A DNA stretch of 64,000 bases, from assembly GCA_013407085.1 (NCBI GenBank), contig JACCGJ010003597.1, positions 1 to 64,000 on the forward strand. Direction: 5' to 3'. The stretch is from Atriophallophorus winterbourni. Taxonomy: Eukaryota; Platyhelminthes; Trematoda; Plagiorchiida; Microphallidae. Below are positions 22,201 to 28,321 of the stretch, in pieces. The translations under genes and the position numbers were made by a program. Under the pieces are notes generated by a model. It did not search any database, was not told the origin of the DNA, and was given only the letters and a program-made list of their open reading frames with translations. Position 1 is the first letter of the stretch; each line of letters opens with the position of its first letter.

Positions 22201-23036
22201 GGGGGTTCCCTGAGGCCGGGCGATGGACTGGCCACAATCCTCGACTTGGCAAAGAGCTCGAACATCTCTTTCCTTCGCACCTGTCTTCACAGCCTCCTTC
22301 TTGAAGAAGTTCCAGATCGGTGATCTGGTAGGCTTGTGCCGGTAGGTGGTGTGATGAAAGTCGTCATCATCATCATCTGACGGCGGCGGAGACCTCTTTC
22401 TGGAGGATTTGGGGGTCCACGGGTCTATGGACGGCAGCTTGACGTTGAGGGTCGGGCTCCTCTTGGACTTCTTGGCCGAGGCCGAGTCTTTGTCCTTGTC
22501 CGACTTGTCGTGCGTCTTCGGGGGGCTCATGATGAAACTATGATGAGACAATTAAATTTTCATCCTATTTATAGCAGACAATAAATAGCAGACAAAATAT
22601 TAAAGTACAAAAAGTACAACCCTTTGTCTACTGACCATAACTCTAGTTACCACCTCAAATGTTAGCTTATAGCAAATAAACAAGCAGTCGGTTGCTAAGT
22701 GGCTTACGTCGGTACTTTCAGTCACCATCGGAGTTCACTTGTCTGGCGGTGTCTATCAACAAGTGTCAACATCGAAAACAATTCCCGTTGAAGGGTTAAA
22801 ATATTAAAGTACAAAAATGAACACTTCGCTTTTAGCGAAGACTTCACTAATATTCGTTTACGGCGAAGTTTGAACTTGCACTTCGTTTTAAGCGAAGCGA
22901 AGTATAACGAATTTTTAGCGAAGTTTATTTTTGCCCTTCGCCATGGCGATAGGGAAGCGAATATTCAACAATATTCGCTTCGCTTCGCAACTTCGCTTCG
23001 CTTCAAATCCCAAAGCGAAGTATTCGTTATTGTCTG
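18925..23036 (-). mobile_element. hAT copy 2 (right arm, potentially autonomous)
   Basis: The inverted partner of copy 1, with both 15-base termini, an uninterrupted transposase gene, and non-coding parts made of TTCGCTATA-like repeats. If any copy in the window could supply transposase, it is this one. The single visible concern is a tryptophan in the otherwise conserved hATC motif. Its 5' end borders the right-hand target duplication at 23,037-23,044. Confidence 0.9.
19374..22530 (-). CDS. hAT-superfamily transposase, five exons, intact frame
   Basis: A cut-and-paste transposase. Splicing 22,530-22,114, 21,922-21,678, 21,499-20,925, 20,753-19,958 and 19,695-19,374 at GT..AG sites gives 2,355 bases, exactly 784 codons plus stop. 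The start is the first ATG; a TTG seven codons upstream is unlikely. An N-terminal basic and Ser-rich tail with six Asp comes first. A BED zinc finger follows, about residues 70-135 (SPIWNFF, CQVEDC, HIMSKH). Next is MAYLAGANLSFSHVENRHF, typical of hAT. The RNase H-like core has candidate acidic residues in TSDMWTS (about 273) and VTDAEAKM (about 341), a CVDHAINNAL motif near 362, and RWSSM in exon 4. The C-terminal hATC dimerisation domain is ATSASSE.VFS, with Trp where Arg is usual. I do not know the family by name. Confidence 0.9.
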
Positions 23037-23044
23037 ACCGGCAC
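23037..23044. repeat. 8-bp target-site duplication, right
   Basis: ACCGGCAC is identical to 14,868-14,875 and directly abuts the terminal TTGTCTG of hAT copy 2. Together the two show that the whole inverted pair has one insertion footprint. Confidence 0.9.
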
Positions 23045-23115
23045 TTATGTTCCCAAATCTCATTCAAATGTTTAAAAAAAATAATGAAGATTTCAATGTA
23101 TTGATTCTTTTTCAG

Positions 23116-23944
23116 GTTTTACTCCAAGATTATTTTATGGCCACAAAAACCTCGAAAATCGACTGAATATTCAACCATTACTACCCTCGACAGTGAGCCT
23201 GAACTTTCAGACAATGATGATGATGTTGGTGACCCTGACTTCATCTCTGAAGTGTCACTTGATGGTGGGTATATATACGTTTGAAAGGCATATTTTTACA
23301 GTCATGCTCATAATCGAAATGTTAGTAAAACAGTTCTTACTTGTATATTTTTTATTACAGAACTACCCTGGGATGGTACCGACAACAAAGTAGTCAATTT
23401 GGTGTCTACATTTGCCAGGACAAATCCTCTATCAACTGTCCGTAGATTTGATAAAAGTACAAAGAGGTCCATTGAAGTAGCTTACCCTGATATTGTGAAA
23501 CGATACAATAAGTCAATGGGCGGTGTAGATTTGGCAGTCAATCTTCTTTCTTTGTATAGAATAAGCATGAAATCAAAGAAAGATTATCACCGTCTGATCT
23601 ATCACTTCATTGACATGGCTATAGTTAATTCATGGCTTTGTTATGGTAGAGACTGCGAGAGGCTTTTTCTTTCAAAAAAAGAAGTGATCCAGCTTGCTTC
23701 CTTCAAACTTGAGGTAGCTTTCACCCTTACCAAAGCTGTAAAAATGTGCTTGCCTCCTAAACGTGGACGCCCATCTCTAAGAGGTGAAGACGCTAGCAGC
23801 AAAAGAAGGTGTGGAGCCCCATCCGACGATGTGAGGTTGGACCAAGTGGCACATGTGCCTTGTGTCGAGAAAAAAAGAAACCGATGCAGGTTCAAAAACT
23901 GTCCTGGAAAGACGAAGATATTCTGTAATAAATGCAATGTGTAG
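23116..23944 (+). pseudogene. piggyBac-derived gene lacking the catalytic core
   Basis: Two exons, 23,116-23,264 and 23,361-23,944, are separated by a 96-base GT..AG intron and join in one frame. The first carries an acidic stretch, DSEPELSDNDDDVGDPDF, typical of the N-terminal tail of piggyBac transposases. The second is the C-terminal third: WDGTDNKVVNLVSTF, then YNKSMGGVDLAVNLLSLYR, a helical region, and a Cys-rich tail (NRCRFKNCPGKTKIFCNKC) like the piggyBac zinc-binding domain. The middle, with the first two catalytic aspartates, is absent. It could be an internally deleted copy or a trimmed, host-used protein; sequence alone cannot decide. Confidence 0.7.
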
Positions 23945-24009
23945 CGTTTCACATTTTCATACATTTTGTATCGTTGTTTTACTAAACTGCAACCGCATAA
24001 AATTTGAAT

Positions 24010-25215
24010 ATACACTTTTCCGTCCAACCGCGCGTCATTCGTTCTGCCTCGTTGTGCTAGTCGACTGTTCTGTGTTGACTGTTCTGTGTTGACTGTTCTA
24101 ACGGAGTCGAGCTCCTTTTCAGCTGTCTCCGGACCTTTTCTCATCACTCGTTGTCCGTCTTCGGAGCGGATTATTCTGTGTGTAGTGGAATATACTTCTT
24201 CACTGTCCGTGAGTTTTCATTGTCATATTTTGTTTATGTTTTATCGTGTTGTTTGTATTCTACATTGGTATTTTTCCGCTACAAATGTACACTTATGCTT
24301 AGACATGCATAAGATATGTTTTGCGGCATTCCATGGGATCTAAGCATCTTATTTCGTTGGTCCCAGTTAAATGAGTTACCATTTAACCCTGCGAAATGTA
24401 AAATGCTGCAGCTTGGGAAATCTCTGCACCACACGTATCAGCTTGGCACGCAAGATCTCGTCTGGACCACAGCAGAAAAAGATCTCGGTATATGGGTTTC
24501 GTTTAACCTTAAGCCTGGACAGCATTGCCGGATGGTGTACAATAAAGCTTGCCGTATCTTGAGTCTTCTCAAAAGAATATTCCGGATTTTTACGCCTGAA
24601 ACCCTACCCCGGGTAATTAACACGTATATACGTTCTGTTATGGAATATTCCATCCAAGCCTGGGCACCATGGCTGAGGAAGGATATCGAACTACTCGACA
24701 GGATTTATCATCGTGCTACAAAGTTGGTCTCCCGGTACAGAAATTTGCCTTCACAGAGCGAATGTTAAAACTGAACCTACAAGATTTTACCCAACGGCGG
24801 ATACGTAGTGACCTTATGTTGACCTTCAAATTCCTGCAATCTGTAAACCATCCCCTTAAACACTTGCTAAAGCCCAATGACCTTACTCAAACACGAACAC
24901 ATTCAAAGGCTTTAAGCATTCCGCATTCTCGATTGGATTTACGTCGTAATTTTTTCTCCGTAAGAATTTGTTCCACATGGAACTATTTGCCCGAAGAAAT
25001 CACACGATCAGAATCTGTTGAGGTTTTCGCTTCCAAAATCGATGAGTTTATGACGAACCATGCGGTATGCGAGTGTCCCTATTGATTTTCGAGATATTTT
25101 ATATTTTTTATATATTTTTATATGTTCCATATACCTTGTCATCCTATGGTTATTGTTAAGCTTAATGCTTTTTCTACCATACAATTTTCTGAGTTCTGAG
25201 TTCTGAGTTCTGATC
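24010..25215 (+). mobile_element. CR1-like LINE, internally deleted
   Basis: The first 300 bases look like a LINE 5' leader, with a short tandem repeat of 'tgactgttctgtgt' (24,062-24,099). At about 24,340 the sequence jumps into the late RT and C-terminal region and runs to a 3' tail of repeated TTCTGAG heptamers (about 25,187-25,213), followed by unrelated DNA. CR1-like elements end in short tandem repeats, so this is probably the true 3' end. EN and most of RT, including FADD, are missing. A relative is on the minus strand at 40.1-41.1 kb. Confidence 0.75.
24330..25084 (+). pseudogene. CR1-like ORF2 C-terminal part
   Basis: The two frames overlap at about 24,730. The first contains NELPFNPAKCKMLQLGK, then TAEKDLGIWVSF and APWLRKDIELLDRIYHRAT. 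The second continues FAFTERMLKLNLQDFTQRR and ends with RICSTWNYLPEEITRSESV. These are the RT palm end, thumb and the usual C-terminal tail of CR1/Jockey-type ORF2. One frameshift near 24,750 separates them. With no catalytic motifs left it cannot encode an enzyme. Confidence 0.75.
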
Positions 25216-26345
25216 GCGATGACTGCATGAAGGAAATACATTATTTTCTATTCAACCTTTATTTCTACCTTGTGTGTGTTTTACATTAAAAAAATTAATT
25301 GAGAAATCTTTTTTACCTTTTATGTCTCATATGACTATAGCTGGAAATTAATGGAAAAAAGTACCAGCACAGGACGATTGTACCGAATTTGTCCCACTTA
25401 TATATTTTCCGTAATATATAAAAAAAATCTAAAAATACTTTCTGTACCCATATAAGGAGAGTAGTTTCATCACAAAAATGCAGGAGAAAAATATTGAAAC
25501 CGTTAGTTGATGAAAAATTAGTTATGACAATTTAACAACCCTTCCTATGAGTGGAGCCATATCACTTGTACCATTTTATTCTAATAAGACCAGAAATAAG
25601 CGGTCTAGTAAAACAAGCATTCATATAAATTTCTGACTAAATTAGCTTATTTCTGACAATTTTGATCACTAGGTTTTAGGCAGTAATCGAGGAACACAGT
25701 CGCGTCATTAAAGTTCCCGGTTCAGCTTCTAATCTATTTCAGCAGACAATTAAATCTAAAATATAGTTGTCGCATGTCTCTTCCTATATTTTCTTGATTT
25801 AACAATTTTTCAGTTTCGAGAAATTGTAATTTTCAATACACAATTGCTCGAGATACGGTGATCAAAAGATTTTTTAGTCCATTTTATATTGGCCGAAACA
25901 AAATCACATTATACCAGTCGAAAGTAACCAATACCACTGAATAATTTTCAAATTTCACAAGAACTCAGACTTTGTTCCAGTCTATGCAAGTCCGGAACAG
26001 GCTGTGATCTTCAAAGGAACGTTTGTTATTATTCGGTTAGAACATATTTTCGGTAACGCATGATTCCGAAAACCAAATAAAATTATTGAACCTAAAACAT
26101 TTTTATACGGAACTAACACGCATGCTAAATCATTCGATCATTCTTGATTGGCGAATAAATCACTTGCAAGAAAATCAAACCATTCAAAGCTGAAAGATTG
26201 TTCACCATAGGATTGATTACTAGTTTTTCAGGGGAGTATTTTCATATAAACACCACTTATAATATTATTTCACACTATCGTACACAAATGCGTGTTGTTT
26301 TGAAGTAACTATTTGCCTATCAAATGATTTCAGAACATTGTTCAG
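25215..26345. other. AT-rich stretch, nothing recognised
   Basis: Beyond the CR1-like tail the only notable feature is the short inverted match near 25,379-25,397 discussed with the piggyBac unit. No open frame, motif, hairpin repeat or RNA gene was recognised up to the second PLE. Confidence 0.5.
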
Positions 26346-26375
26346 ATGGTGTTCACATAGCTTGTGGAGTTGTTG

Positions 26376-26415
26376 TTGGACGTTTCGTCATCAAGCTAGA
26401 TGACACCATCAGCAA
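26376..26415 (-). ncRNA. Hammerhead-like motif in PLE2
   Basis: Read on the minus strand: CTGATGG, T, a perfect 6-bp stem II (GTCATC-tagctt-GATGAC), then GAAACGTC. Against the consensus CUGAUGA the last core A is replaced by GT. ACGU after GAA is the short palindromic stem III seen also in PLE1. It is probably a decayed but recognisable PLE hammerhead. Confidence 0.55.
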
Positions 26416-26546
26416 ACGTTTTTCGAAGTGACTTATAATTAATATTAATTGGTTTTTATAAGGTCTGTCTGTCCGTTCGCGATCAATCCCGGTGGTTGGT
26501 GGAATTAATATGTTGTATTCTGGCTCACTGCAACTAATCTTACTGT

Positions 26547-26588
26547 CTCCACCTGATGACGGCAAACAGCCAGAAACCGGTAGTGGAG
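26547..26588 (+). ncRNA. Type I hammerhead ribozyme, near-consensus
   Basis: Stem I is CTCCAC paired with GTGGAG (6 of 6). The core is CTGATGA. Stem II is GGC-aaaca-GCC, with a C·A mismatch at its base. GAA follows, then ACCGGT, A, and the 3' strand. Predicted cleavage is after 26,582. Stem III is the palindrome ACCGGU with no loop, so cleavage would be expected as a double hammerhead formed by two copies, as described for newt satellite 2. Confidence 0.8.
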
Positions 26589-26787
26589 TGTAATTTCGGG
26601 GGATGTGAGCAACACATTATTTTGTTCATCCATAAGCGCCTCGGGTGCTTGACCATGAATCACTATGTGATTCTATGTTTGAACATTATGTTTCTTTGCA
26701 CGAACCCTATTCAACAGTGGCATTCAAGTTTAACCTTGTTTACCATTCATCCACTGTGTCAAGGTTCACTGCAACTAATCTTACTGT

Positions 26788-26829
26788 CTCCACCTGATGA
26801 CGGCAAACAGCCAGAAACCGGTAGTGGAG
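26788..26829 (+). ncRNA. Type I hammerhead ribozyme, second copy of dimer
   Basis: Identical to the motif 241 bases upstream, including CTCCAC/GTGGAG stem I and the ACCGGT palindrome. Predicted cleavage is after 26,823. Cutting at both sites would release a 241-nt monomer RNA that could be circularised. Confidence 0.8.
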
Positions 26830-26869
26830 TGTAATTTCGGGGGATGTGAGCAACACATTATTTTGATGC

Positions 26870-27560
26870 ATTCTAGTTCATCTATATATTTTTTCTTGCA
26901 ATCTATGCACGTAATATTGTAGACAATATTTGATTGTTCTTCTTTTGCCACTTTCTCATTTTTACTCTCGAAATGATTGCGTAATGTTGATGCGCGTTTG
27001 TGTGGGACTTCTATTCCTAAAAGCGGAAGGACCCGAGCTGCTATTCCTGATATATTCTGTACATACGGAAGTGTGCGCCCAACTCTGTTTTCATCATCGT
27101 TTCTTTGTTGACTACGGTTAAACTTGTTGCATAGTACGAAGTTTCTTGGATACACACTTATCTGGAACACTTTGAACAGGCGTTCTTCTTCTTATCTTCT
27201 TAGTTCCCATGTGCTGCAATGTGTTGCTGTTCTTTGAATAGGGTTCTAACGCGGCTGCGTTTATTGCTGGTTGGGTGCTGCTGTGGAAGTTCAAGATTTG
27301 ATCCGTGCGTGTATTCTTTCTTTAGACACTGGTCTCCAAATTTCGTTAGCTTGTTCGTCTCACTTGAACGTCCAGGAATGCCAGGTAGCCGGCAACTTCA
27401 GTTTCTCTGGTAAATTGCATTCTCTTGCAGTTCAGTAGTCGATGCGATTTGTCCAGTTCAGTTCTCTTCATGATCTCAAATGTGTCATCCACAGAGCGGA
27501 TCCATAACTTTGACCACAATATTGATAGAGTGAAGTGTGTTTGAAGGCACAGCTCGATCA
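26870..27560 (-). pseudogene. PLE2 reverse transcriptase–GIY-YIG remnant
   Basis: From 5' to 3' on the minus strand come VDDTFEIMKRTELDKSHRLL (RT motif C and following, where YVDD has become SVDD), then GYLAFLDVQVRRTS near 27,360. A much degraded stretch follows. Next are LPYVQNISGIAARVLPLLG and SNIVYNITCIDCKKKYIDE near 26,900, corresponding to the GIY-YIG entry (YxIxCxxCxxxYIG, the final Gly changed to Asp). Several frameshifts occur. It is closer to fluke Terminator-like PLEs than to PLE1 in wording. It is non-functional. Confidence 0.75.
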
Positions 27561-28050
27561 ATTCCATCAAACTCTATCGTGTTAATCGGTCAGTTCCTTT
27601 TTCGTGGAGCAGACAGTCTTCTGGGCTACGGATGCAACTCCATATCTTTATGTCATCCACAAATAACGAAATCTTACATCGAACAGTTTGCGATATTTCA
27701 TTATCATTAACCAGAAATAGGTTGGTCCAAGAATTGAACCATGGGTAATTCCGCTAGTTGCTGCGATTGGTTTTGATAATGCACCATCAGCACGTACCTG
27801 GGTAGTGCGATTCGTTAGGTAGTCACTTGGCAAGGTCATAACTAGCATTCCCAGAATCTGCACAATCAAATGATTTGAAGATATCTAGGTACCAGGCGTG
27901 TATTGTTTGCGTTTTATCTACCGCTTGTGTCCAATCATTATTTTCGAAGTATTTCATTAGATCGTCATCAATGAGACGCTCAAGTAATTTGGAAATCACA
28001 GGTAACAGATTAACGGGTCGGTAATTAGAAACATCAGAGCGATTTACTAA
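27560..28050 (-). pseudogene. Older CR1-like ORF2, 3' half of a split copy
   Basis: Minus-strand motifs are SDVSNYRPVNLLPVISKLLERL near 28,030, a degraded motif A segment, SDYLTNRTTQVR near 27,810, SGITHGSILGPT (motif B) near 27,740, and DDIKIWSCIRSPEDCLL near 27,630. The sequence is the direct continuation of the fragment at 31,645-32,060, which ends ITPIYK.G: the two were separated by insertion of the CR1 copy between them. It contains frameshifts and stops. Confidence 0.75.
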
Positions 28051-28321
28051 AGATTCAAGATTCAAGAATTTATGGTATAAAAAAGCTCGTAGCTGTACAA
28101 CACCACAGGATATTCGTATAAGGACAATGAATATATAAAAAAAATAAATTGAGTCATTAGGAAGATCGACAGTTTTGTAGTTACAAAAATGTCATGTATT
28201 GTCGCTATATGATGAAAACAATTATTCGTTTAGAAAAAGATCATGTTATATAAACGGGATGCAGGGTGGAATTACTACGCATAAATATATCCAATTTGTT
28301 CCTGAAAATCCTTTCACTAGA

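Larger units (their letters stand above)
14876..23036. mobile_element. Tail-to-tail dimer of hAT transposons inserted as one unit
   Basis: Two full-length copies of one hAT family, about 4.05 and 4.11 kb, lie in inverted orientation with only GTG between them (18,922-18,924). Each has a 15-base terminal inverted repeat, CAGACAATAACGAAT (one base different at the inner end of copy 1). The outer ends are both 5' ends and are flanked by the perfect duplication ACCGGCAC. Neither single copy is flanked by its own 8-bp duplication, so the pair most simply moved as a composite element whose two outer 5' ends were used together. The left outer end has five extra bases, a repeat of CAGAC. A later inversion-duplication of one inserted copy is the main alternative. 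Confidence 0.85.
14445..25400 (+). mobile_element. Possible piggyBac-derived unit hosting the nested hAT pair
   Basis: A piggyBac transposase C-terminal region lies at 23.4-23.9 kb. Outside it, and outside the nested hAT and CR1 insertions, is a short inverted match: 'gtgggtcaaattcggtaca' at 14,462-14,480 against 'tgtaccgaatttgtcccac' at 25,379-25,397 (18 of 19 positions). TTAA, the piggyBac target, occurs at 14,444-14,447, but I found none at the right edge. The inverted match could be the element's terminal repeats, or only part of them. The span is an inference from that pair. Confidence 0.4.
26523..26862 (+). mobile_element. Hammerhead-repeat dimer (retrozyme-like), inserted in PLE2
   Basis: The insert runs from the last 60 bases of one unit, through a complete 241-bp unit, into the first 40 bases of the next. 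Its two hammerheads therefore lie exactly 241 bases apart. The two hammerhead copies and their neighbours are essentially identical, in contrast to the decayed arrays at 13 and 43 kb. PLE2 sequence on either side shows an imperfect 10-base duplication (tgtattctgg against tgcattctag). A tandem dimer-like arrangement with hammerheads and a target duplication is what animal and plant retrozymes show. It has no coding capacity, so it must use LINE or PLE reverse transcriptase. Confidence 0.75.
26345..27560 (-). mobile_element. Penelope-like element fragment (PLE2), with a hammerhead-repeat insertion
   Basis: On the minus strand, RT and endonuclease fragments run from about 27,560 down to about 26,870, then continue after an inserted hammerhead dimer (26,523-26,862) to the 3' terminal sequence near 26,350. 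The 3' part carries a hammerhead-like motif and the phrase 'gaaacgtccaacaacaac', well known from Terminator-type PLEs. Its 5' edge abuts decayed CR1-like RT at about 27,560. The element is truncated and frameshifted. Confidence 0.8.
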
